A stretch of 64,000 nucleotides of DNA, taken from NCBI GenBank assembly GCA_964569245.1, contig CAZMTK010000005.1:62001-126000 (forward strand). Direction: 5' to 3'. This document shows positions 26,603 through 34,553 of this stretch, one piece after another. This DNA is from JAAYTY01 sp964569245. GTDB lineage: Bacteria > Fermentibacterota > Fermentibacteria > Fermentibacterales > Fermentibacteraceae. How positions within the stretch are numbered: position 1 is the stretch's first letter; the number at the start of each line of letters is the position of its first letter. The position numbers and the translations under genes were made by a program. Below the pieces are notes generated by a model. That model saw only the letters and a program-made list of their open reading frames with translations, searched no databases and was not told where the DNA came from.

Positions 26603-26714
26603 CAGAGGCGTGACAGGCGAGGCCCCTCCGCTCATGAAGGAGGAACCAAACGCTCTGGTTCGACATTCGCCCCTGGGAACACGCACACCAGTCCATGGAA
26701 GGCGGTGCGGGATC

Positions 26715-28442
26715 ATGCGCCGGATCATCGGAGAACGCTTGTTGCTGACCATGCTGTCTGCAGGTGCCATCCTGCTGACGGCTCTCCCTGCACCCGCCTG
26801 GGCATCCCCGGAAAGGCAGGCAGGAACGGTTCGGGAGCTTCAGGCTCCGCTTCCCGGCGAGATCGGCCCGGACATTCACCGGCCCGCACAGGGACTGCCT
26901 GACTCCCCCCCGGAAGACCCTCAGGTCGGCGACTCGTGGCTCTGGTGGCTCTGGGTTCACGACCCCATGCCCCCGCATTTCGAGCAGGCTGTGTGCACCG
27001 TCAGGGGAAAGAGCGACAGGTGCTATGTCGTAGTGAGAGACGAGGAGTGGCTGGTATCGGTCGATCAGTCGGACGTGGATCTGATACTCGAACGCTGGGA
27101 GAACAGCTCGATCGGACCCTGGCCTTCCACCGGCATCTACGAACTCGACAGCCTCGCGTTCGGAGAGCCCCCGGACGAGATTGACATGGATCCTCGGATA
27201 TATCTGGTATACTTCGATTTCGGCATAGCGGCCGACGGCTTCTTCTTCTGGTTCGACGAATACCCGGAGGGAACCTTTCCGGAGTACCACAGCAACGAGT
27301 GCGAGGTGCTCTATCTGAATCCCTACAGCTCCGGAGGGCCGAGCGGCAACTACATGCTCGCCGTCGCAGCGCACGAATTCGAGCACATGATCCACTGGAA
27401 GCACGACGAGGACGAGGCCAGCTGGGTGAACGAGGGGATGGCCGAGCTCGCGATGTGGCTCTACGGAGCACCCGACAACATCTCCAGCTTCAACTCGAAC
27501 CCCGACAACAGTCTAGTAGTCTGGGACGGCACCTGGGCCGACTACATAAAGACATACCTCTGGTCGCTCTACTTCTACGAGCGATACGGGGGGCTTCCGG
27601 CGGCTTACGCGGTGGTCCACGAGCAGGCCAACTCGATAACCGGGTATGAGAACGTCCTGGACGCGCTCGGCTTCTCCGTGAGCTTCGCCGACGTATTCGC
27701 CGACTGGGTGGTGGCGAACTTTCTCGACGACACCTCCATCGGGGACGGCAGGTTCGGCTATCTCGGCGACGACCTCCCGGCCTTCTCCGTCAGCGGCACC
27801 TATTCCGGCTACCCCCTCCCCTGGACATACAAGACCGTCAACCACTGGGCTGCCGACTATTACAGGTTCCAGGGATTCGGAGCTGTGAACTCGATTCTCC
27901 TGTCGTTCGACGGCAGCGACAACACTACATACTCGGTCCGAGGCATGGTCCTGCGGTCCGGAGAGACGCCGGAGGTCCTGACGATGCCGCTGGAGCCCTC
28001 CGGGCAGTACGGCTCGCTGCTGGTGACGGACCTCTCGGATCCCGCCGACCAGGTCGTCCTGTCCGTCGCGAACACCTCCAGCTCTGGAAGCGCGGGCTAC
28101 CAGTTCAAGGCGGAGGATGCAGCCGGCGTTGAGAGCCCCCCCGGGAACCTTCGCCCGGCTCTCTCGATCCGGGCTGGACGGTGCCCGTTCTCCGGAGCGG
28201 TGACAGTCACGATCGACTGGCAGCCGGACTGTGCGAGCCAGGCACCGTCACTGGAGATCTTCGACTTCGGCGGCCGGCTGGTCAGAAGCCTCGCAGTCCC
28301 TGAAGGCGGCTCGGGCTCGGCCGAGGTCGTCTGGGACGCATGCGAGGAGAGCGGCAGTCCAGCACCCCCGGGATGCTACTTCGCCGTGGCGCGACTGGAA
28401 GGCTCGTCCGCCGCTGCGAGACTGGTGCTGCTGGGTCGCTGA
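26715..28442 (+). CDS. Secreted HExxH metallopeptidase with C-terminal sorting-type domain
   Basis: Protein of 575 residues. ATG 26715 is chosen because it begins a good signal peptide (LLLTMLSAGAILLTALPAPAWA). The zinc motif is HEFEHMIHW (His220, Glu221, His224), followed by SWVNEGMAELAMW with the third ligand Glu, as in hyicolysin/M30-like and related gluzincins. A beta-rich region follows. The last ~90 residues resemble a FlgD-like/T9SS-type domain (LEIFDFGGRLVRSL, PPGCYFAVARL). It is expected to be exported across the outer membrane or anchored there. It has its own operator-containing promoter. Confidence 0.8.
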   Translation: MRRIIGERLLLTMLSAGAILLTALPAPAWASPERQAGTVRELQAPLPGEIGPDIHRPAQGLPDSPPEDPQVGDSWLWWLWVHDPMPPHFEQAVCTVRGKSDRCYVVVRDEEWLVSVDQSDVDLILERWENSSIGPWPSTGIYELDSLAFGEPPDEIDMDPRIYLVYFDFGIAADGFFFWFDEYPEGTFPEYHSNECEVLYLNPYSSGGPSGNYMLAVAAHEFEHMIHWKHDEDEASWVNEGMAELAMWLYGAPDNISSFNSNPDNSLVVWDGTWADYIKTYLWSLYFYERYGGLPAAYAVVHEQANSITGYENVLDALGFSVSFADVFADWVVANFLDDTSIGDGRFGYLGDDLPAFSVSGTYSGYPLPWTYKTVNHWAADYYRFQGFGAVNSILLSFDGSDNTTYSVRGMVLRSGETPEVLTMPLEPSGQYGSLLVTDLSDPADQVVLSVANTSSSGSAGYQFKAEDAAGVESPPGNLRPALSIRAGRCPFSGAVTVTIDWQPDCASQAPSLEIFDFGGRLVRSLAVPEGGSGSAEVVWDACEESGSPAPPGCYFAVARLEGSSAAARLVLLGR

Positions 28443-28449
28443 CCGAAAT

Positions 28450-28486
28450 GCCCCGGGCGGGTACTTGGAGTCTGCCTGCCCGGGGC
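28450..28486. terminator. Bidirectional terminator hairpin
   Basis: A 12-bp stem with one G-U pair (28450-28461 with 28475-28486, core GCCCCGGGC/GCCCGGGGC) lies midway between the convergent genes ending at 28442 (+) and 28497 (-). It has no U-tract but high stability, so it is likely a shared termination or mRNA-end hairpin. Confidence 0.5.
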
Positions 28487-28496
28487 CTCGCGTCCG

Positions 28497-29483
28497 CTAC
28501 ATCGAGGTCATCCCGAGGAAGAACCGGCGGTACTCGACTTCCAGGCCGGTACCGGTTTCGATCTCGATCGTGCTGATTCGGTCGAGGAGCGCTGCAGGCA
28601 CCGGGAAGACCACAAGTCGGTCTCCCTCCCAGTCACCGTACCTGGCGTAGGGCTCCCAGGTGCCCCACATGGCCCCGATCTCCTCCTCGGTGAGTATGCC
28701 CGCGGCCCACGAGCGGATCACCGTGAGCGGCAGGATGCAGTCATATCCCTCCGGAGCGTCGGGGGCCGCCTCCAGGGTTCCGCCGGGAGCGAGCCCTTCC
28801 ACGGGTTCCACGCTGACGCTGACCTCACTGCTGCCATCCGGCCGGTGGAACACCAGAACGCGCCCAGACACCGTCTCCTCCCGTGGTGCGCCCTCCGGCG
28901 AGAACGGGGGCAGGGGCACGGGGAAGCCCGTTCCGGTGAGATCCACCTCGTAGTAGAGGAAACGATCGAGGAAACCGTCGGAGTCCCGCGCGATCAACAT
29001 CGCCTGCGGCTGCCTCCACATCGACAAGGCCCACTGGAACCCCGGTATCCCGACATCGAAGCTGCTGCTCCAGCGGTCATTCACGCCCGGCACGAGCGGT
29101 CCGGCCCTCAGGCCGCACCACCTGACTGCCGAGCCCAGGCCCCTCAGGCAGCCTTCGAGCCCGCAGAACTGGTCGGGGTCCGGGTACAGGTCGAAGATCC
29201 TGCCGTGAGAAGACACGGTGACCTCGCATTCGAGCGGGTCGCCGTAGAGGTAGATCACGGGGGCCAGCACCACGGGCTCCGAGGGATCGAACCAGGGGCC
29301 GCCGCCGGCTCCTGCTGCCTCGAGGGCCGAGTCCTGCCAGAGCAGAACCCCCCATTCGTGAACCTCTGCGGGTCCGTCCGCACGGCTCTGGAGCGCCAGG
29401 CTCGCGATTGCCGCGAGAAGAGTCGTCCAACCTCCTCCACGGACCCCGTAGTCTCCCGGCAGGCCTCGAAGACGGCTGCACAC
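28497..29483 (-). CDS. Secreted HEWGV-family protein, copy 2
   Basis: Protein of 328 residues, paralogue of 22069-22992. Shared blocks are VHEWGVLLWQDS, APVIYLYG, GRIFDLYPDPD, LDRFLYYEVDLTGTGFPVPL, IRSWAAGILTEEEIGAMWGTWEP and YRRFFLGMTSM. A hydrophobic export segment (TTLLAAIASLALQSRA) precedes the HEWGV block. The start is unsure: GTG 29483 is the only canonical codon upstream, while a strong GGAGGAGG lies just before the signal segment without a canonical start after it. It lacks most of the cysteines of copy 1. Function unknown. Confidence 0.7.
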   Translation of the reverse strand: MCSRLRGLPGDYGVRGGGWTTLLAAIASLALQSRADGPAEVHEWGVLLWQDSALEAAGAGGGPWFDPSEPVVLAPVIYLYGDPLECEVTVSSHGRIFDLYPDPDQFCGLEGCLRGLGSAVRWCGLRAGPLVPGVNDRWSSSFDVGIPGFQWALSMWRQPQAMLIARDSDGFLDRFLYYEVDLTGTGFPVPLPPFSPEGAPREETVSGRVLVFHRPDGSSEVSVSVEPVEGLAPGGTLEAAPDAPEGYDCILPLTVIRSWAAGILTEEEIGAMWGTWEPYARYGDWEGDRLVVFPVPAALLDRISTIEIETGTGLEVEYRRFFLGMTSM

Positions 29484-29544
29484 GAGGAACAGCCGCTCAC
29501 CGCGGCTGAGACCGCTTTTCGCCGCGCCGTCAGGCGCCTCTATA

Positions 29545-30105
29545 TCAGAACTCCACGAGCTTGACGAGCACGAATGACCCCTCTGGCGCCTCGCACGTCA
29601 TTCGGTACTCGAATCCCGGCTCGACCACGAATCCTTCCGCTTCGGACGCCGGGGTGAATATGTTCTGCGGATACTGCTGCCCATCGACCTCGATGAAGAG
29701 GGGCGAGGATGGAAGTGCCCATTCAGGTATGCAGGTCACGCTCTCGATCGCCATCCTCGTCTCGAACACCTGCGGCGACCCGTCAGCCGGGATTTCCAGC
29801 TCATCGGGAGCGCCGCCGGACTGCCCGGGGACCTCGATCTGGAGTATGACGGCTCCGCCACGGGTCCTGAAGAGGCTGGCTCCTGTTCCGTGGAACTCGA
29901 ATCCGATGGCAGAGCTCGCAGGGTTGAAATCGAACCTCTCGCCCTCGCAGGTGATGCTCAGAATGGCGCCACCCCCCCTGAATACGTCCACGATCGCCGA
30001 GCCGTCCGGTATATCCGCAGTTGATGCGCCGTCGATCTCCAGCTCGATAACCTCGGACCAGACAGGAATCGCAGCGAGAAGTACGAAGAGCGTAATGAGC
30101 CTCAT
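29545..30105 (-). CDS. Secreted hypothetical protein
   Basis: Protein of 186 residues with ATG 30105 preceded by GGAGG. Signal peptide MRLITLFVLLAAIPVWS. The mature part is beta-rich and acidic (VIELEIDGASTADIPDGS, GAILSITCEGERFDFNP, VILQIEVPGQSGG). The final third (EPGFEYRMTCEAPEGSFVLVKLVEF) looks like a second small beta domain. No catalytic motif or family recognised. It is transcribed toward HEWGV copy 2, 61 nt away, and could share its transcript. Confidence 0.65.
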   Translation of the reverse strand: MRLITLFVLLAAIPVWSEVIELEIDGASTADIPDGSAIVDVFRGGGAILSITCEGERFDFNPASSAIGFEFHGTGASLFRTRGGAVILQIEVPGQSGGAPDELEIPADGSPQVFETRMAIESVTCIPEWALPSSPLFIEVDGQQYPQNIFTPASEAEGFVVEPGFEYRMTCEAPEGSFVLVKLVEF

Positions 30106-30315
30106 GTCGAACCTCCACTCGGGGCGGCAGCGTCCCTGCCTGCCCCTCACACACAGCGAGGGGGATAGAAGCCGCCTGATGCCGATACCCCTCCGGCCTC
30201 GGGCGCTCCCCCGCTACAACCCTCTCGACTATACCTGCTCGTGCACGAACAGGGCAGTCGCCCAGCAGGAGCCGCACGGGACTCGATACGGCTGATCCAC
30301 CGGAGGTGATTCCAG

Positions 30316-31074
30316 GTGACGAGGATCATGGCATTGGCTGCTGCTTCGGCCGCCGCAGCCCTGGCGGGAGATGTGGCTTCTTTCGAAATACTCGGATTCT
30401 CGCTGGACGGGAGCCTGATGGCCTGGATGGAGTACGGCATGCAGGACGGAAGCGGGTTCGAATACTGCAGCGCCCGCGTGATCGATACCGCCTGCGGCTC
30501 GGTTCTCGCGGAGGCAGATGTGGTGATAGATCCCTTGGATCGCCCGGGATCCGACGAGCCGCCCGAGCCGGACGCAGACGGACGGGGACCGGCCGTAGAG
30601 GAGGCGATTCGAAAGCTCTCGCCGGTCCTGGCCTCGCTTGGAGTAGATGGAACGACAGGCTGCGTGCACGCCGTGTGCCATCCCCTGACCGACCTTGGCG
30701 CCCAGTGGGACACGGTTGTCTTCGACACGGTCGAGAGGGCCGACGCACCATTCTGCGATGGCGGGGGGGTTCTCACGCTGTCTTCGAGAGAGGTGCGGGT
30801 GGACTCCATCTGCGAGTACTGGGGCTTCTACCCGGTGCTCCTCCGGATCACCCTCTCGGACAGGCGCACCGGAGAGAGCAGGGTCATCTACTCCGAGAGC
30901 ACGCTCGAGCCGGGCTGGGAGTACCGCCAGGGGGCCAGGATCAGCGATGTCTACACCCTGGGCGACACGCTGGCGTTAGTCGTGCTGGACGTGTTCAGGC
31001 TGGGCTTCGAAGGCTCGGACGTGAGGCACATGGTGGTCACGGGGGACATGCGCTTCGTGAGCACCGGCTGGTGA
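30316..31074 (+). CDS. Secreted DUF2259-like protein
   Basis: Protein of 252 residues with GTG start and GGAGGTG (30302-30308) upstream. The signal sequence (IMALAAASAAAALAGD) is followed by VASFEILGFSLDGSLMAWMEYGMQDGSGFEY. This resembles the start of DUF2259 periplasmic proteins known from spirochaetes, which also open 'GD.A.F...GFS.D'. The C-terminal half has strands ending RHMVVTGDMRF. Function of the family is unknown. The gene is divergent from 29545-30105. Confidence 0.65.
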   Translation: MTRIMALAAASAAAALAGDVASFEILGFSLDGSLMAWMEYGMQDGSGFEYCSARVIDTACGSVLAEADVVIDPLDRPGSDEPPEPDADGRGPAVEEAIRKLSPVLASLGVDGTTGCVHAVCHPLTDLGAQWDTVVFDTVERADAPFCDGGGVLTLSSREVRVDSICEYWGFYPVLLRITLSDRRTGESRVIYSESTLEPGWEYRQGARISDVYTLGDTLALVVLDVFRLGFEGSDVRHMVVTGDMRFVSTGW

Positions 31075-31111
31075 TGGTGGGCGGAGGTGATGTCCCTGCA
31101 GTCCCGGCGGG

Positions 31112-31642
31112 TCAGTCGGCGATGCTCAGGAGATGGTCCACCAGCGCCTGTGCTGAGGCCGTCGGCTCGATCCTGAGGATGCCGTTCTCCACATCCGGAT
31201 CGATCTCCGGAGTCAGCAGGAACACGATGACCGTGTCCCCGTCCCTGACGGAGCCTTCGTAGCCGGAGCCTGTCACGACAGGCCATTCCGTGTGCTGATT
31301 GCCGTCCTCGTCGAAGAAGACCGCGGGCTCAAGTTTCGTGTAGATCCCTTCGAACGGCGACAAAGGTTCCTCGTGGGGCCGGAGCGACGAGAACGGATCT
31401 ACCAGACAGGTCATGACCTCGGACTCGTAGGTCCTGGTCCGCCCGATCGAGTCCACCCTGGCGACTACGATCATGCCGCCCCAGGAGACCACCTCCTCCA
31501 TGCTCATCCTGAAGCCCTGTCCATCGGACGACCGAGCGACCGGGCTCGATGCCAGGGCGGAGAGGATTGCGGGAAGGATGATTCCGGGGCGCGGGAAGTA
31601 GATCCTCGCCCGTCTGCATGCCCCGCAGGCCGGCTTCTTCAC
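31112..31642 (-). CDS. Secreted hypothetical protein
   Basis: Protein of 176 residues starting at GTG 31642, which overlaps the stop of the small upstream gene (GTGA) and has GGAG 5 nt before it. The N-terminus (ACRRARIYFPRPGIILPAILSALASSPVA) is a basic-plus-hydrophobic export signal. The mature part reads MEEVVSWGGMIVVARVDSIG and ends DGDTVIVFLLTPEI...ALVDHLLSIAD, a compact beta-rich domain often found in secreted proteins of unknown role. No motif assigned. Confidence 0.6.
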   Translation of the reverse strand: MKKPACGACRRARIYFPRPGIILPAILSALASSPVARSSDGQGFRMSMEEVVSWGGMIVVARVDSIGRTRTYESEVMTCLVDPFSSLRPHEEPLSPFEGIYTKLEPAVFFDEDGNQHTEWPVVTGSGYEGSVRDGDTVIVFLLTPEIDPDVENGILRIEPTASAQALVDHLLSIAD

Positions 31643-31824
31643 GGTTCTCCGCCTGTCCCCATGACCGGCCGAACAGCCGTCTCCGGCGAGCGGATGGGTT
31701 TCATCCCGATGCACTCCAGCTCCGGGCCGGGCGTGGACCGCCTGCGAAAGGAGGAGAGCATCAGCATAAACCACCGTTCTCCGATGTGGAACCGCACCCG
31801 GAACCCTCGCAGGAGCCGCTCCAT
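31639..31824 (-). CDS. Small basic protein, coupled upstream gene
   Basis: A 61-residue frame from ATG 31824 with GGAGAG just upstream (a longer start at 31878 is possible). Its stop overlaps the next start in a GTGA, suggesting translational coupling. The sequence has MERLLRGFRVRFHIGERWF, MLMLSSFRRR and PELECIGMKPIRSPE. No family recognised. Coupling and a ribosome site support it, but it could be a chance frame. Confidence 0.45.
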   Translation of the reverse strand: MERLLRGFRVRFHIGERWFMLMLSSFRRRSTPGPELECIGMKPIRSPETAVRPVMGTGGEP

Positions 31825-31953
31825 CTCTCCGCGCCCTTGCTCGTCCGAGCTGAATCCTGGCGCTCCACCGCAGCCCACTGCACGCCGGGATTGCGGAATA
31901 TGAACTGAGTGGAGGAGCGCCCACAGTCCGGATCGGACGGGGGGATACGCGAG

Positions 31954-31975
31954 GGGGCGCCCCGGAGGGCGCCCC
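31954..31975 (-). terminator. GC hairpin after the RRM gene
   Basis: GGGGCGCCC (31954-31962) and GGGCGCCCC (31967-31975) form a 9-bp stem with a 4-nt loop, 21 nt past the stop of the RNA-binding-protein gene. No T-run follows on the minus strand. Confidence 0.45.
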
Positions 31976-31996
31976 AGTCTCTGCAGCCTGTCGCCG

Positions 31997-32257
31997 CTAG
32001 TTCCGCTCGCGCTCGGTAGCGAAGTCCACGCGGATGTTGCGGCCGTCGAGCACTGCGTTGTCCATCGCGTCCCTTGCCTTCTTGGCTGAATCGGCGGCTG
32101 CGAACGTGACGAAACCGAACCCGCGGGAACGGCCCGTGGTCCTGTCCATCACCACGCGGGACTCGGTCACCTCGCCATGTGACGAAAAGGCCCTCTGCAG
32201 GGTCTCGTCGGTAGTCGCCCATGCCAGCCCGCCTACGAACAGCTTGCTGTTATTCAC
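31997..32257 (-). CDS. RRM-type RNA-binding protein
   Basis: Single RNA-recognition-motif protein of 86 residues, like bacterial Rbp proteins. RNP2 is KLFVGGLAW near the N-terminus and RNP1 is RSRGFGFVTF in the middle. GTG 32257 is used, with GGGAG 8 nt upstream. The C-terminus ends VDFATERERN without the usual glycine-rich tail. Family members bind single-stranded RNA and are often cold-induced. The gene has its own promoter (32453-32481) and a ~190-nt leader, consistent with post-transcriptional control. Confidence 0.93.
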   Translation of the reverse strand: MNNSKLFVGGLAWATTDETLQRAFSSHGEVTESRVVMDRTTGRSRGFGFVTFAAADSAKKARDAMDNAVLDGRNIRVDFATERERN

Positions 32258-32452
32258 TTTGCTATCTCCCTCTCGGGGCTCGCGCCCCATGCGGCTCCGT
32301 TTCACGGAACCCTCCCCCGGAAAAACGGCATCCGGGAACGCCCCAGCCTGAATGGCTGTCGTTTGGATCAGGGCTCTTGGGCTTGGAGGGCTTTCTCTCT
32401 CGCGGAGGGTCGGCAGTCTCGCAGACACAAGAAGAACTGAATCAAACGATTG

Positions 32453-32494
32453 TTTATAATCATCCCCTCTGCAGCGGTCAAGCGTGCTGACCGC
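32453..32494 (-). promoter_or_regulatory. Promoter with overlapping inverted repeat, RRM gene
   Basis: On the minus strand TTGACC (32476-32481) and TATAAA (32453-32458) are 17 nt apart, close to consensus. GCGGTCA (32474-32480) and TGACCGC (32488-32494) form an exact 7-bp inverted repeat with 7-nt spacer covering the -35 box, so a repressor or activator could bind here. Transcription would begin near 32446, leaving about 190 nt of leader before GTG 32257. Confidence 0.6.
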
Positions 32495-32556
32495 CCCGGT
32501 CATCCCGGGCTCGGGGGTCAGCCTGATTCCACCGTTCTGCAGCGCCTTGCAGACGC

Positions 32557-33603
32557 CTACCTCGCGAGCGGCGTGAAGGTGTCGATCCTGTCGAGTACTG
32601 CGGTCAGAAGTTCCACTGCCGTCTCCACGTCATGCCTGTGGATGACCGCACCCGGGCCGTGTCCGTACCTCGTAGGTATCGACAGGCAGACTGCGTGCGG
32701 GCCCGAACCCCACTTCTGGATGGATGCCGTGTCGGTCCCGCCTGCGAGGAGTATCTCCATCTGGTGGTCTATCTCCTTCTCCTCGGCGACGCCCCGAATG
32801 AAGTCCACGAGTTCCGGAGAGCTGATCACCGAGCCGTCCATGAACTTGATGGCGACACCGTCGCCGAGCTTCGCGATCCTCAGCCTCGCAGGGTAGTCCG
32901 GGATGTCGCCGGCCCCGGTTATGTCCACGGCTATGGCGACGTCGGGCTTCACGTCCTGGGCGGCGACGGTCGAGCCGCGCAGCCCCACCTCTTCCTGGGC
33001 GGTTCCGACGGCATATACGTCTATCTCGGGATTGGAGAACTTCCTGAACGCCTCCATCATGACGAAGACGCCCACGCGGTCGTCGAAGGCCTTCGCGAGG
33101 AAACAGCCGCCGAGCTCCCCGAACTCCGTGGCCATCGAAACCCAGTCGCCTCGGCACACCTTCGAGATCACCTCGTCCTTGTTCATGCCCGTGTCTATGT
33201 AGAGTTCGTCCAGCCTGAGCTGCCTGTTCGAGTGCTCGGGGAGCCAGGCGGCCCGCCTGTGGACGACGCCGGGGACGGTTTCGCCCTTCCTCGTGTGGAT
33301 CCTCACCCTGTGTCCGATCATGTTCTCGGCGGCCCAGCCTCCGATCGGGGCCAGGGAGATGTAGCCGTCGTCGTCTATGTTGAACACCAGGAAGCCGATC
33401 TCGTCGATGTGGGCGGCCAGCATCACCTTGAGGGTGCCCTTGCCCTTCTTCACCGCCGTAACGTTCTTGATCGCGTCCACTCTCATTTCGTCGGCTACGG
33501 GACCGAGCTCGTCGCGCATTATCGTGACGATCGCGTCCTCGCGGCCGGAGACGCCGTCAGCCTCGCACAGGCGCTTCAGGAGACCTACATCGATACCGGC
33601 CAT
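32557..33603 (-). CDS. M42-family metallo-aminopeptidase
   Basis: Protein of 348 residues, standard for M42 (glutamyl/deblocking aminopeptidase, FrvX-like). Dinuclear metal ligands are visible in AAHIDEIGF (His), CFLAKAFDDRVG (Asp), TAQEEVGLRG (Glu pair), AVDITGAGD (Asp) and PTRYGHGPGAVIH (His). ATG 33603 has AGGTGG 6 nt upstream; the open frame continuing to 34167 is a shadow of the neighbour. Such enzymes form dodecameric tetrahedral assemblies in the cytoplasm and trim peptides. It is the last gene of the spt-led operon, 11 nt after the caspase-like gene. Confidence 0.92.
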   Translation of the reverse strand: MAGIDVGLLKRLCEADGVSGREDAIVTIMRDELGPVADEMRVDAIKNVTAVKKGKGTLKVMLAAHIDEIGFLVFNIDDDGYISLAPIGGWAAENMIGHRVRIHTRKGETVPGVVHRRAAWLPEHSNRQLRLDELYIDTGMNKDEVISKVCRGDWVSMATEFGELGGCFLAKAFDDRVGVFVMMEAFRKFSNPEIDVYAVGTAQEEVGLRGSTVAAQDVKPDVAIAVDITGAGDIPDYPARLRIAKLGDGVAIKFMDGSVISSPELVDFIRGVAEEKEIDHQMEILLAGGTDTASIQKWGSGPHAVCLSIPTRYGHGPGAVIHRHDVETAVELLTAVLDRIDTFTPLAR

Positions 33604-33614
33604 CGTGCCACCTT

Positions 33615-34553
33615 TCATCGCGGGGCGATCCACGTGAACCCCGCTGCATCCATGCAGCTGCCGGGCGAGCTCCCGGCGTAGTCCAGAGTCTCCAGCACGG
33701 CCTCCGCGGCACGAGCAGGGGTGAGTCCAGATTCCAGGATCAGGTTCAGGTAAAGGAACTCCAGGAGAGCGCTGCCCGCCCAGTCCACGCTGGTCGTGTA
33801 GCCCGAGACGACGAAACCCTCCGGCCAGCTCCTGCGGGACGAGATGATCTGTCTCGGGATGCTCCCTCCCATCACGAGGCAGCTCGAGAAATGGATCATC
33901 GCCAGGTTTCTGCAAGGCTCGATGGCTTCGACTATGTCGCGCGCGCCTGCAGTCCCTCCGGGCAGCGCGATGCCCTCCTCGGTGGCATGCGAGGAGAACA
34001 GCAGGAAGACCTCCCCGGGAAGCATCGCGGCCTGGGCGCAGAAAAGCTCCAGGTCGTCGGTGTCGTGGACGAACCTGTGCCGCACCGTGACACCGTCGAT
34101 CCTCGAGAACCAGGCTTCCAGCATGTCGCCGAACGAGTACTCCCGCTCGTCGAGCCCGTCCTGCCATTCGGTCTCAAGGATCACGAGCCATCTGGAGGCC
34201 GATCCTTCGGAGCCCGAGCGGTATCCATCCCAGCCCGACCAGACGGATGATCCCCTGGCGCGCCACTGGCCCGAGAAGCTGGAACCGTCGGGTGCGAGCT
34301 CGAACCAGCCCTCGCCCGATGCCGAGGGCTCTTGGTAGGTGAATGCCAGTCTGCCTGAGGAATCGACCGTTCCTGCTACCGTGCACATCCCGCCCATCAG
34401 ATAGAAACCCGACACGGAGGAGCCTTCCTGATTGAGGACCAGGGTTCCGTACGTGGTCTCCCAGGTGCCCGAAAAATCGGGGATCACCTGTCCGAAGCCC
34501 CCTCCAGCGGCGAGCACGGTCAGAGCCAGCACAGCGTGTTTCGAACCTGTCAT
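33615..34553 (-). CDS. Secreted protein with caspase-like His/Cys region
   Basis: Protein of 312 residues with a signal sequence (VLALTVLAAGGGFG). The first ~100 residues form a beta repeat (DFSGTWETTYGTLVLNQEG, GQWRARG). Residues ~120-290 resemble a clan CD (caspase/C25-like) fold: EVFLLFSSHATEEG with His189 and AMIHFSSCLVMGG with Cys225, each after a hydrophobic strand as expected for the catalytic dyad. This is inference from motif spacing. The start overlaps alaS by 4 nt (ATGA), so it is co-expressed with a housekeeping enzyme, an odd pairing. Confidence 0.65.
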   Translation of the reverse strand: MTGSKHAVLALTVLAAGGGFGQVIPDFSGTWETTYGTLVLNQEGSSVSGFYLMGGMCTVAGTVDSSGRLAFTYQEPSASGEGWFELAPDGSSFSGQWRARGSSVWSGWDGYRSGSEGSASRWLVILETEWQDGLDEREYSFGDMLEAWFSRIDGVTVRHRFVHDTDDLELFCAQAAMLPGEVFLLFSSHATEEGIALPGGTAGARDIVEAIEPCRNLAMIHFSSCLVMGGSIPRQIISSRRSWPEGFVVSGYTTSVDWAGSALLEFLYLNLILESGLTPARAAEAVLETLDYAGSSPGSCMDAAGFTWIAPR

